Both the position numbers and the translations under genes were made by a program. DNA of 58,722 nt from contig NZ_MSKL01000012.1 of the NCBI RefSeq assembly GCF_001937665.1, positions 81,540 to 140,261 of the forward strand, given 5' to 3'. This DNA comes from Actinomyces oris (lineage in GTDB: Bacteria; Actinomycetota; Actinomycetes; Actinomycetales; Actinomycetaceae). Below, one piece after another: positions 37,051-45,314 of the stretch (position 1 is the first letter of the stretch; every line of letters starts with the position of its first letter). Under the pieces are notes generated by a model. That model saw nothing but the letters and a program-made list of their open reading frames with translations, searched no databases and was not told the DNA's origin.

Positions 37051-38022
37051 ATGAAGGCCATGCAGATCGTCAGCTTCGATGGCCCCTTGTCCGGGCTGCG
37101 CTACCAGGAGGCCCCCACTCCCGAGCCCGGACCGGGCCAGATCGCGGTGGATGTGGATCATGCCGGCGTCGGCTACGTCGAGGCGCTCTTCACCGAGGGT
37201 CTTGTGCCCATCGACCTGCCTTGGACCCCCGGGCTGGAGGTGAGCGGCCGCGTCCGCGCTCTCGGCGACGGGGTGGATGGCTACCGGGTCGGGGATGCCG
37301 TCGTCGCTCTGACCATCACCGGAGGTGGCGGTTACGGGCAGGTCGCCGTGGCGCCCGCCGAGCTCGTGACGTCTCTGCCCGCGGGTCTGGATCCGGTGCT
37401 GGCCGCGGCAGTTCCGGCCAACTCGACGACGGCGCTCGTCGCCCTGGAGGAGATCGCCCACCTGCGCCGCGGTGAGAGCGTGCTGGTCCATGCCGCCGCC
37501 GGTGGCCTCGGCTCACAGATGGGCCAGGTGGCCCGGCTGCTCGGTGCGGGCCGCGTCGTCGGCGTCACCCGCAGCGAGGCCAAGCGCCAGGAGATCCTGG
37601 ACCTGGGCTATGACGAGGCCTGGCTGACCGAGGAGCTCGATGACGCCGAACCCGCCCAGTTCGACGTCGTCGCCGACCCGGTGGCGGGCCCGGCCAGGCT
37701 GCGCAGCCTCGACCTGCTGCGCACGGGAGGACGCCTCCTCGCGCTGGGGGACGCCTCCCAGGCTCAGGAACAGCAGGTGAGCACCACGTCGCTGTGGCTG
37801 CGAGGCATCGGCGTCATCGGCTTCAACCTCGGGGCCTTCAGCCGGGTGAGCCCGGCGCTCGTCGGACGCCACCTGAGGCGTGCGGTGGAGCTCGTGGCCT
37901 CCGGAGAGCTCCGTGTCCACGTCACCGACCGGCTCCCGATCCAGGAGGCCGCGCAGGCCGTCGCCGCGGTGCGCGCAGGAACCACCACCGGCAAGATCGT
38001 CCTGACCCACTCGCAGGACTGA
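37051..38022 (+). CDS. Zinc-independent alcohol dehydrogenase / NADPH:quinone oxidoreductase-like protein (323 aa)
   Basis: Medium-chain dehydrogenase/reductase. N-terminal GroES-like fold with PGLEVSGRVRALGDGV, then a Rossmann domain with VLVHAAAGGLGSQMGQVARLLGAGRVVGV (NADPH-binding AAxxGxGxxxxQ of the quinone reductase group). The zinc ligands of true alcohol dehydrogenases are missing. The ATG at 37051 has AAAGG 8 bp upstream. Regulation by the adjacent MarR protein is inferred; a role against quinones or electrophiles would fit. Confidence 0.88.
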   Translation: MKAMQIVSFDGPLSGLRYQEAPTPEPGPGQIAVDVDHAGVGYVEALFTEGLVPIDLPWTPGLEVSGRVRALGDGVDGYRVGDAVVALTITGGGGYGQVAVAPAELVTSLPAGLDPVLAAAVPANSTTALVALEEIAHLRRGESVLVHAAAGGLGSQMGQVARLLGAGRVVGVTRSEAKRQEILDLGYDEAWLTEELDDAEPAQFDVVADPVAGPARLRSLDLLRTGGRLLALGDASQAQEQQVSTTSLWLRGIGVIGFNLGAFSRVSPALVGRHLRRAVELVASGELRVHVTDRLPIQEAAQAVAAVRAGTTTGKIVLTHSQD

Positions 38023-38069
38023 CGACCTGTTTAGGTCCGCAAGAATCGTCGGTGAGCTCCGGGCGCCAT

Positions 38070-38537
38070 ATGAGCATCATGGTGCGCATGAGAGAAACGA
38101 TTGGTTCCTTCGACGTCGTTGGCCTGCCTCTTCGGACATCGAACCGAGAGGCGGCCCGTACCATTCCTCCTCACTGGCGGGCCGCTGCCGACGCCGGGCT
38201 CCTCGTACCCGAGAAGCCCGGTGTCGGCCCCGGCATCTATGCGGTCTATACCGACTACGAGACTCCCGGCGACGATGTCGACGGCGTCTACACCCTCGTC
38301 ATCGGCAGACGCATCGAGGCCGGAGGTCCGGTTCCCCCTGGCCAGGTGACTGTCACGATCCCGAACTCCACTTACGACATCGTCACGCTGGCTGATGCTC
38401 GGCCGGAGAGTGTCTATGACGCGTGGGTGGATGTCTGGGCCCGCAAGGACCTGACCCGTGACTATCGTGCCGACTACGAGTACTACGCTCCGGATGGCTC
38501 GATTCACCTGTCCATTGGGGTCCTTTCGGACACATGA
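38070..38537 (+). CDS. GyrI-like / effector-binding domain protein (155 aa)
   Basis: Stand-alone effector-binding (AraC_E_bind / GyrI-like) domain: MRETIGSFDVVGLPLRTS at the start, IYAVYTDYETPGDDVDGVYTLVIGRRIE in the middle and YRADYEYYAPDGSIHLSIGVL at the end. Such proteins bind small hydrophobic ligands; E. coli SbmC/GyrI of the same fold inhibits gyrase. ATGs at 38079 and 38088 are alternative starts. It overlaps the AraC gene, which carries a second copy of this fold, by 4 bp. Confidence 0.75.
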   Translation: MSIMVRMRETIGSFDVVGLPLRTSNREAARTIPPHWRAAADAGLLVPEKPGVGPGIYAVYTDYETPGDDVDGVYTLVIGRRIEAGGPVPPGQVTVTIPNSTYDIVTLADARPESVYDAWVDVWARKDLTRDYRADYEYYAPDGSIHLSIGVLSDT

Positions 38538-39382
38538 GGGCTGAGCAGTACCAACGCCAGCTCGACGTTGTCACCGACTACATCTATGCGCATCTTGACG
38601 AGGACCTCAGTCTGGAGACCCTCGCTCACGTCTCCGGGTTCTCCCGCTATCACTGGCACCGCATCTACCGGGCGGTGCGCGGGGATACGGCCGCTCAGAC
38701 CGTACGCCGTCTCCGTCTGGAGCGGGCTGCCGCCATGCTCACAGAGACCTCGTGGCCGGTGGAACGGATCGCCTGGAAAGCCGGGTTCACCGGCACCGAA
38801 GTGTTCAGTCGAGCCTTTCTCCGCGCATATAGGACGACTCCCAGCCGATTCCGCATCGGTGGACGCCCGGCATCGATCGACTCACCAGTGACGAGTTGTG
38901 GTTCAGGATCGACGTCGTCGGTGAGTCAGGACCCGGGGTGGGCGGTGCGCGTGGAGACTCGCCGCGGCTATCGACTTGCCGTATCCGAGCACCGTGGTTC
39001 CTATATGGATATCGGCCGGGCCTTCAGCCGAGTCAGAGACCGTGTGGGCTCCGGGAGTCTGATGGTTGCCATCTATGAGGACGATCCCGACGCCGTTCCC
39101 CCGGCTGATCTGCGCTCGGCGGCTGGAACCGTCGTCGACCCCAGTACGAAGATTCCCCACGATCTTGCAGAGAGGGTGGTGCCGGCCGGCCGGTACGCGA
39201 TTATGCGCTACATCGGCCCCTACTCCTCGATGCATGCCGCCTACCTGTGGCTCTACGGTCAGTGGCTGCCGGGCTCGGGCGAGGAGCCGCGAGATCATCC
39301 GATCATCGAGGAGTACCTCACCGACCCGGCAACCACCCCGCCTGTCGACGCTGTCACCGACATCCTCCTGCCGCTCCTGTGA
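38534..39382 (+). CDS. AraC family regulator with effector-binding domain (282 aa)
   Basis: Two N-terminal AraC helix-turn-helices (LSLETLAHVSGFSRYHWHRIYRAVRG and PVERIAWKAGFTGTEVFSRAFLRAYRTTPSRFR), a linker, then a GyrI-like ligand domain from about 135 (RVETRRGYRLAVSEHRGSY ... YAIMRYIGPYSSM). This is the Rob/MarA-GyrI layout found in drug- or stress-response regulators. Translation is coupled to the GyrI-like gene by ATGA. A strong hairpin follows. Confidence 0.9.
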   Translation: MRAEQYQRQLDVVTDYIYAHLDEDLSLETLAHVSGFSRYHWHRIYRAVRGDTAAQTVRRLRLERAAAMLTETSWPVERIAWKAGFTGTEVFSRAFLRAYRTTPSRFRIGGRPASIDSPVTSCGSGSTSSVSQDPGWAVRVETRRGYRLAVSEHRGSYMDIGRAFSRVRDRVGSGSLMVAIYEDDPDAVPPADLRSAAGTVVDPSTKIPHDLAERVVPAGRYAIMRYIGPYSSMHAAYLWLYGQWLPGSGEEPRDHPIIEEYLTDPATTPPVDAVTDILLPLL

Positions 39383-39410
39383 GGCATCCGCACCGAGGGG
39401 GCACGCAGAT

Positions 39411-39440
39411 GGGTGGCAGACACCGAGGTGTCTGCCACCC
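39411..39440. terminator. Bidirectional terminator between araC-type gene and ABC operon
   Basis: Perfect 14-bp inverted repeat (GGGTGGCAGACACC, 39411-39424, with 39427-39440) and a 2-nt gap, between convergent genes. Confidence 0.75.
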
Positions 39441-39469
39441 ATCAAGATCGTCCTGACCCACGAGTCCCG

Positions 39470-40258
39470 TCAGGCATCGCGCCTGAGCGTCTGTCGTCCG
39501 GCGATGAGGACGCTTCCGGCGCAGCACAGTGCGATGACGACCAGGGCCGCGATCACCGGCATCGTATGCGGCCCCGTCGGCAGGAGCAGCGCGGTGGGAA
39601 GCCGACGGGACGTTCCCGGCACCTGGTTCATCACCGGCAGGACGAGGACCAGGAGGGTGGTCAGGGCAATCGCCGTCGTCGTTCGACGCAGACCTGCCGC
39701 AAGCAGGTGGCCGATACTCATCGCCATGACGATGTAGAGTCCACAGGCCGCCCACGTCCTGACCACCATGGCAAAAGGGGGACGTCCGATCGCACCGGCA
39801 GTCACGATGACGGTGAGGAGCAGGCCGCACGAGTACGTTGCCCATGCGATGAGCCAGTCGACGGCCAGACGCGGAAGCAGCACGGTGCTCAACCGGCGCA
39901 CCCGGGTCCGGTAGAAGATCGAGGAGCCCGGGCGCGTGTCCCAACCGACTGAGGTGATCGCCACTGCGACCGTCACAATGAGACCCAGCTGCATGGCGGA
40001 CTGGTTGAACAGCGAGACGGCATCGGCCGGTGTGGCCTGTGAGGCCGAGATCGTGAGCTGGTCGCTGCTCGCTGCGGCGCCGAGAATCTCAGGCATGTAG
40101 ATCGCGAGTGCCGGACTGGACAGGCCGAAGAAGGCGAAGGCCACGAGTACCCCGAGACCGAGGCCGGAGCGCGCGAGCCGGCGCAGCTCGACTATGAGAG
40201 AGCTCGTGATGGAGGTCCTGGTGACGGAGGCCGTGGGCGATCGAAGCGGGGTGGACAT
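39470..40258 (-). CDS. ABC transporter permease (262 aa)
   Basis: Membrane subunit of an ABC-2-like exporter. About six helices; the N-terminal LVAFAFFGLSSPALAIYMPEI and the C-terminal helices before IAGRQTLRRDA are clear. Its start overlaps the ATPase stop (40258-40260), giving a coupled pair. Substrate unknown; a small-peptide or antibiotic efflux role is typical of such two-gene systems. Confidence 0.8.
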   Translation of the reverse strand: MSTPLRSPTASVTRTSITSSLIVELRRLARSGLGLGVLVAFAFFGLSSPALAIYMPEILGAAASSDQLTISASQATPADAVSLFNQSAMQLGLIVTVAVAITSVGWDTRPGSSIFYRTRVRRLSTVLLPRLAVDWLIAWATYSCGLLLTVIVTAGAIGRPPFAMVVRTWAACGLYIVMAMSIGHLLAAGLRRTTTAIALTTLLVLVLPVMNQVPGTSRRLPTALLLPTGPHTMPVIAALVVIALCCAGSVLIAGRQTLRRDA

Positions 40259-41172
40259 CAGAACTCCTGTCTGGTGACAAGGTGGGCGAAGGACGCGTCG
40301 AGGTCGCGGCCCGTCAGCGTCACCTCGAGCGTGGGGACGTCCACCTGCTCCATGACCCGGGGAAGCAGGGCCGTCCCCATGTCGAGGCTCGGAAACCGGA
40401 CCGTGCAGGTGGTTGTGGTCGGTGTGGTGAAGGAACCACTGGGGAACGCCTGACTCAGCCTCGTGGTCAGATGTGCCTGCTCGCCGGGCTCGTAGGGGTG
40501 AAGGAACCTGAGGGTCCAGGAGGGCTCGCGACCCGAAGTGAGGAGATCCGCCGTCGTGCCCTGGGAAATGACGCGTCCCTCACTGATGACGATGACATGG
40601 TCGGCCAGCTGCTCGACCTCACTGAGCAGATGGCTGGACAGGAGAATGCACCGATGCTGCTTCTGCTCCTGGATGAGGCGGCGCACGTCGGCGCGGCCGA
40701 CGGGATCCAGGGCGCTGTTGGGTTCGTCCAGGATCAGCAGACCCGGGTCCAGAACGAGTGCTGCCGCGATCCCCAGGCGCTGCAGCATCCCTCTCGAGAA
40801 GTCGGCGACCCGTCGGTGGGCTACGCGGGTCAGCCCGCACTGATCCAGCGCCTCGAGGACACCGATGTCGCCGGAGGTGCCTGATAGTGCCAACGAGGTC
40901 TCCACGATCTCGGTTGCCGTCAACCATGACTCGAACTGAGGAACATCCGGGCAGTAGGCCACCGTCCGGCCAGGGGCGACCTCGATGTCGCCCTCATCGG
41001 CCGGGCACAGGCCGGCGATCACGCTGAACAGGACCGTCTTGCCGGCCCCGTTGGGTCCGATGACCGCCGTGACCGACTGGTCCTGGGCCTCCAGACAGAT
41101 GTCATGGATACCGGCTCCATTGGCGAAGACCCTGCTCAGGTGGCTGACATGAAGAGCGGTGCCGGGAGGCAT
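40258..41172 (-). CDS. ABC transporter ATP-binding protein (304 aa)
   Basis: Walker A GPNGAGKT, signature SRGMLQRLGIAAAL, Walker B LLILDEP and the switch His (LLSSHLLSE) are intact. The C-terminal 80 residues form an extra domain. The start ATG at 41172 overlaps the stop of the small membrane gene. The upstream open extension is out of context and low complexity, so I leave it out. Confidence 0.92.
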   Translation of the reverse strand: MPPGTALHVSHLSRVFANGAGIHDICLEAQDQSVTAVIGPNGAGKTVLFSVIAGLCPADEGDIEVAPGRTVAYCPDVPQFESWLTATEIVETSLALSGTSGDIGVLEALDQCGLTRVAHRRVADFSRGMLQRLGIAAALVLDPGLLILDEPNSALDPVGRADVRRLIQEQKQHRCILLSSHLLSEVEQLADHVIVISEGRVISQGTTADLLTSGREPSWTLRFLHPYEPGEQAHLTTRLSQAFPSGSFTTPTTTTCTVRFPSLDMGTALLPRVMEQVDVPTLEVTLTGRDLDASFAHLVTRQEF

Positions 41173-41393
41173 CACAGGTCTCCGTCGCTCAGCGTTGTTC
41201 CCCTGCCCCGTCCCAGGGCCAGGTAGGCGACCGCTCCGAGGGGGACGACGAGCACCACGATGAGAGCCCAGGCCGCCTTGGGCAGGTGCTTGACGTGGGA
41301 GCGTCTGACGATATCGATCAGGCATGCCACGATCACGATGGTGATCAGGACGATGACGGGGATCCAGATGGACGGATGGCCAGGAGCGTTCAC
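41172..41393 (-). CDS. PLDc_N-type small membrane protein (73 aa)
   Basis: Two membrane helices (IPVIVLITIVIVACLIDIVRR and AWALIVVLVVPLGAVAYLALGRGR) as in the phospholipase D N-terminal domain family, which is often attached to immunity or ABC operons. It is sandwiched between the regulator and the ATPase and overlaps the latter by ATGA. Confidence 0.8.
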   Translation of the reverse strand: MNAPGHPSIWIPVIVLITIVIVACLIDIVRRSHVKHLPKAAWALIVVLVVPLGAVAYLALGRGRGTTLSDGDL

Positions 41394-41445
41394 GGTGAAG
41401 CTCGCTTTCTCGGTGAGGGGTGAGTGGGGAGGGTCCTGGTGGTGG

Positions 41446-41988
41446 TCAGTCGCTCTGCTCGCCGTCAGGCCGTGGGATCAGGACCGTGGTCAGCGTTCGA
41501 CGCCGCCGGTCGTCTCCGGGCTGATTCCCCATCAGGTCTCGCAGAGCTCGGGAGACGGTGTTGAGAAACGCATCGACCTCCGCCTGAGTCGCCCAGAAGC
41601 TGGCCTGGGTGAAGTTCACCCGGTCCTCGGTGAGATCAGGGCGATCGCCATCGCGGATGTATGCGGCGAAGTCGCCGATGAGTCCGGTGGTGAAGACGGT
41701 GAACACCGTCATGAGCTCCTCGCGACTCAAGGAGTCGAGGTCCTGTGGGGTCGGGTTGGCCATTCCAGGTGCGACTCGATAGGTCTTCTCACTGGTCCCC
41801 CGGATCTGACGCTCCTGGGCCACCTCGATGAGTCCGTGCGAGGCGAGATGGTTGATGTGCCGATAGAGCGTCGCGATGGGGACGTCGGCAAGACGTGCCT
41901 GAAGCTGATGAGGTGTGAGGTCGCCGTCGGCGAGCAGTGTCTGGACGATGCGCAGACGAACCGGGTGCAGCAGTGCGGAGGAGGCCAT
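41446..41988 (-). CDS. ArsR-like winged-helix regulator (180 aa)
   Basis: The N-terminal winged helix (LHPVRLRIVQTLLADGDLTPHQLQARLADVPIATLYRHINHLASHGLIEV) is followed by an unassigned 100-residue ligand or dimer domain. First gene of the minus-strand operon regulator - PLDc_N - ATPase - permease. The ATG lies six bases from a -10 element, so its transcript is probably leaderless. Confidence 0.85.
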   Translation of the reverse strand: MASSALLHPVRLRIVQTLLADGDLTPHQLQARLADVPIATLYRHINHLASHGLIEVAQERQIRGTSEKTYRVAPGMANPTPQDLDSLSREELMTVFTVFTTGLIGDFAAYIRDGDRPDLTEDRVNFTQASFWATQAEVDAFLNTVSRALRDLMGNQPGDDRRRRTLTTVLIPRPDGEQSD

Positions 41989-41994
41989 GCCCGA

Positions 41995-42023
41995 ACAGTA
42001 TCAGTATCGATATTGAAAACAAA
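41995..42023 (-). promoter_or_regulatory. Leaderless promoter/operator of the ABC operon
   Basis: On the minus strand -10 TACTGT (42000-41995), 17 bp after a weak -35 TTTGTT (42023-42018). TATCAGTATCGATATTG, with the dyad TATCGATA, lies across the spacer and may be the operator of the regulator. Confidence 0.5.
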
Positions 42024-42044
42024 GTTGGCGGGTGCGGGAACGAC

Positions 42045-42082
42045 TGACGGGCTGCCGATGCCGAAGCACCAGCAGCCCGTCA
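42045..42082. terminator. Terminator of the surface-protein gene
   Basis: TGACGGGCTGC (42045-42055) pairs with GCAGCCCGTCA (42072-42082), loop 16 nt, 46 bp past the stop of the minus-strand surface-protein gene and upstream of the ABC operon. Confidence 0.6.
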
Positions 42083-42127
42083 GCCGCGCTCATCCGCTGG
42101 GAGGATCACTCCCTCGTGGGCCCCTTG

Positions 42128-44974
42128 TCAGTCCATACCGCCTCGACGGCGTCGGTACGCCTGGATCGTCACGACCAGTGCGGTGATCCCCAGCACCGCC
42201 CCTCCACCGATGAGGAAGGTGTCAGCTGCGCTTCCTCCAGTGAAGGGGATGGCGGGAACCGCCGACTTGCGGTTGGAAATATTGCCCAGCGCTGCGACCT
42301 GGCCCTGAGTGGAGATGGTGATGGTGCGGGGGGTGGCGTCCAGGACGTAGCCAGTCGGCGCCTTGGTCTCAATGAGCTGGTAGGAGCCGTATTCCAGGTC
42401 CACCAGTTTGAAGACCCCGGGGTTCGCATCGGTGTCCAGGCCGCCCTGGGCGCAGGTGCCCACGCAGTCGGTGATGGTGCGGGCCCGGTCCGGCTGGGGC
42501 CTTCCGTCGGAGTCAAGGGGAATCAGCGACCACTGGGCGCCCTTGATGGCGTTGCCGCGCTCATCGGTCTTGGTCCAGGTGGCCGACCCCTTGATCCGGG
42601 TGTTGACGACCTGCCCCAGGTCGAGGGTGGGGGTGTTGTCGTCCTTACCGGCAGCGGGCGCTGATCCGTCCAGGGTCTTGGTCAGGGTGGTCTCAGAGAG
42701 GTGATAGCCGGTCGGCGCCTGGGTCTCGGTGAGGGAGTACTCGCCCCAGGTCAGCCCGGAGACCCTGAAGAACCCGGCACGAGGGTCTTGGTCCGCCGAG
42801 CCGTTGGGGCAGGTGGCCTGGCCGCCGGTGACGACGCAGTCGGCCACTTCCTTCTGGCCGCCGTTCAGTGATGTCGAGGCCAGTGTGAACATGGTCCCTG
42901 CCAGAGGCTTGCCGGCCTCGTCGACCTTGCTCCAGATGACCTGTCCGGGCAGTGCCGTGTTGACCATCGTGCACTGCATCCACTCGCCGGTGGCCAGGTC
43001 CAGGGTCTTCGAGGCGGCGTCGACGGTCGACGTCGGAATCCTGATATCTGATTTCGGGTGTGGTACGCAGGTGACGGTGGCCTTGTACCCGGCGGCCTTG
43101 GGCGACGACGAGGACTCGGAGAGAACCGTCTTGCCCTGGGGCAGGTAAGCGGCGTCGAAGCCGCCGGCTCCGGAGGCCGTTTTACCGCTCTTGGGAGAGG
43201 CGGTGAGCGTCCAGTCGTTGGCGGACAGGCCCAGGGGCCCGGCCGCGGTGTTATCCACCTGCTTGACCATGCTCAGGCTGGGCAGCTGGACCTGCACCTG
43301 GTGGTCCTCGACTTCGCCGTTGAGTGCGATACCGGTGGGCTGAGGGTCCTCAGCTGCCTGACCGTTGGCCAGGTTGCCGGTGATGCGCAGACGCATGAAG
43401 GTGGCGGCGCCGTTCCCGTTGATGGTGCTCCGCTTGGCGTCCTGGGGGACGGTCCAGGTCAGGGTGGCCGTGCCGGTGCTGGAGCAGGAGGTCACCTCGG
43501 AGCGCTCGCCGGCAGAGAAGGTGCCGTCCCGGTTCCAGTCCACCCAGCCGGCAACCTTGGTCTGGTTGCCCGAGCAGGTGATCTCCTGGCTCCACTTCTT
43601 GCCGATGTCGGTCCAGATGACGCGGTCCCAATCAGCAGGGAGGGCGTCCTCGTCATCAATGTCATCACTGTCGTCGCCTGAGGCGTCAGTGGTGTAAGGG
43701 ATGCTGCTGTTGTGGTCCGTCAGGGAGCCCAGGCGCACGACGGCGGAATTGGTGGTGGCCACGTGCTCTTGATCAGCGGCCTGACTCAGGTTGTACCAAT
43801 CGCCGGGGTCGCCCTCGTACGGTGTCGTACCGCGGGCGATGTTGAGCTGTCCGCTGTCAGACAGCTCCCCGCCGTTCCATGCGGGCTGGAACACGCTGCC
43901 GGCGGTGCCGTAGCTCTCAGGTGCGTCGCCGTAGTCCATGTAGGAGACGATGCCGAGGGCGACGGCGCCCTTACCGCCTCCGTGGATCTCAACGTAGCCA
44001 CTGCGGGTGTTGCTCAGAAGCATGACCGAGGAGGGGCCATAACCCGGGTTGAAGAACGAGCTGCACTCGGCGTTGTCCGGGCGGAACTTCAAGCCCGACC
44101 TGTAGCCGAAAGGTGTGGAGACGTTAACTTTTCCCACCCAGGAACTCGTCTTGCACCCTTCTGTCCGGGCGCTCTCCAACAGACGGAAGGAAATGTCCTG
44201 GTTGGAGGCGTAGGGAAGCGGCGAAACAGAGATGTACTCCTTCTGGCCGTGCGGGTTGTGCCAGCTCGAGGACTCCGCATCGGCGAAAACCATGCCCTCC
44301 ATGGGAACCTCCACCTTATTGGGGAGACTTTCCAATTGGCTCTTCGCGGGTTTGGAGGCGGAGGTGACGAGGTAGGAACTGCATTCGACCTGGAACTGGT
44401 GGGTTGAGGAGTCCTGCAGGTTGGCAATACCCAGGGGGAGGTTGGATGAGGTCACGTAGGGACTTTTGGCAGCCCCGGCCGTGTAGTTCGTGCCGTCATT
44501 ATAAAGATGAGGCAGGCCATCTCCTCTCCAGCTACCCGGTTTGTATCCGATACTCAGACCCCGATCCGTGGGTAGACCCGACTCTTTTCTCCCTACAGCA
44601 GTGGTCCGCACGTTGGACACGGTGCAACGACTGGTGCGCCACATATTGCCGGAGACCTGTGTCGGAGTCGACCAGACCACGCCGGTGCTTCCATCAGGAA
44701 GGATGGTCGCGCCTCTGCCCGCCACGGTGTTGGTCATCTCGGTCCAGTCGATCCAGTCGATCACCTGACTGAATTTTCCTGACCCCCCGGCAGAATTGCC
44801 GTGAATGGCTTCGGCCGGGGGTGCTGGAAGTGTTGCCGTGCCGAGTGCGGCAGCGATCAGAGCCACTGCCGAGACGGCGGCACCACTCTTCAGTCTCTGA
44901 CGAGACTGGCGTGATGACTGACGCGATGACGTCAGTTCCCGCCGGTGTGAGCGGACGAAAAGTCGGCGAAGCAT
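42128..44974 (-). CDS. Cell-wall anchored CshA/SpaA-type surface adhesin (948 aa)
   Basis: Exported wall-attached protein. The N-terminus is basic with a signal segment ending LPAPPAEA. An N-terminal CshA-type fibril region (about 65-370) leads to GDAPESYGTA, a low-complexity Asp-rich linker and a GEVED domain (WVDWNRDGTFSAGERSEV ... LNGEVEDHQVQV). A repeat-type segment follows, and two SpaA/prealbumin-like isopeptide domains are marked by WSKVDEAGKPLAG with ETQAPTGY and WTKTDERGNAIKG with ETKAPTGY. The C-terminus has IPFTG (residues 909-913), a membrane helix and YRRRRGGMD, a sortase sorting signal. No pilin sortase lies beside it. Confidence 0.85.
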   Translation of the reverse strand: MLRRLFVRSHRRELTSSRQSSRQSRQRLKSGAAVSAVALIAAALGTATLPAPPAEAIHGNSAGGSGKFSQVIDWIDWTEMTNTVAGRGATILPDGSTGVVWSTPTQVSGNMWRTSRCTVSNVRTTAVGRKESGLPTDRGLSIGYKPGSWRGDGLPHLYNDGTNYTAGAAKSPYVTSSNLPLGIANLQDSSTHQFQVECSSYLVTSASKPAKSQLESLPNKVEVPMEGMVFADAESSSWHNPHGQKEYISVSPLPYASNQDISFRLLESARTEGCKTSSWVGKVNVSTPFGYRSGLKFRPDNAECSSFFNPGYGPSSVMLLSNTRSGYVEIHGGGKGAVALGIVSYMDYGDAPESYGTAGSVFQPAWNGGELSDSGQLNIARGTTPYEGDPGDWYNLSQAADQEHVATTNSAVVRLGSLTDHNSSIPYTTDASGDDSDDIDDEDALPADWDRVIWTDIGKKWSQEITCSGNQTKVAGWVDWNRDGTFSAGERSEVTSCSSTGTATLTWTVPQDAKRSTINGNGAATFMRLRITGNLANGQAAEDPQPTGIALNGEVEDHQVQVQLPSLSMVKQVDNTAAGPLGLSANDWTLTASPKSGKTASGAGGFDAAYLPQGKTVLSESSSSPKAAGYKATVTCVPHPKSDIRIPTSTVDAASKTLDLATGEWMQCTMVNTALPGQVIWSKVDEAGKPLAGTMFTLASTSLNGGQKEVADCVVTGGQATCPNGSADQDPRAGFFRVSGLTWGEYSLTETQAPTGYHLSETTLTKTLDGSAPAAGKDDNTPTLDLGQVVNTRIKGSATWTKTDERGNAIKGAQWSLIPLDSDGRPQPDRARTITDCVGTCAQGGLDTDANPGVFKLVDLEYGSYQLIETKAPTGYVLDATPRTITISTQGQVAALGNISNRKSAVPAIPFTGGSAADTFLIGGGAVLGITALVVTIQAYRRRRGGMD

Positions 44975-45314
44975 GAAGCGCTACCTCAGTCTCAGGGGTA
45001 TGGGCCTTGACACGGTAGCATCAAGAAATTCTATGGAGAGCCCGCCCAAGATCCCTGCAACTCAACAGCAATCAATATTACGGTCGAGTGTCGACAAAGA
45101 ATTACGTCGTCGGTCGAAAAGTAATGCATCGGTGTTCTTTTGCATCAGCAATGCGCGCACGGCCGTGGTGTGAAGAGCTCCGCTCAGATCTGTCTCCACT
45201 GACGTGATGCCGTGAAGAACCGTTGAGGCGCTGGAGTGAAGGGCTGCGCCGTCGGACGGGACTGCTTAGGATAGGCCAGGCTCAGTTACCACCTGGTTGC
45301 AGAAGGATGAGGTC
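44975..45314. promoter_or_regulatory. Intergenic region between surface adhesin and DUF364 gene
   Basis: 340 bp of divergent control region, AT-richer than its surroundings at 45000-45170. On the minus strand, TAGAAT (45033-45028) is a possible -10 for the adhesin. On the plus strand, TAGGAT (45267-45272) is a possible -10 for the DUF364 gene. No gene is seen. Confidence 0.4.
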
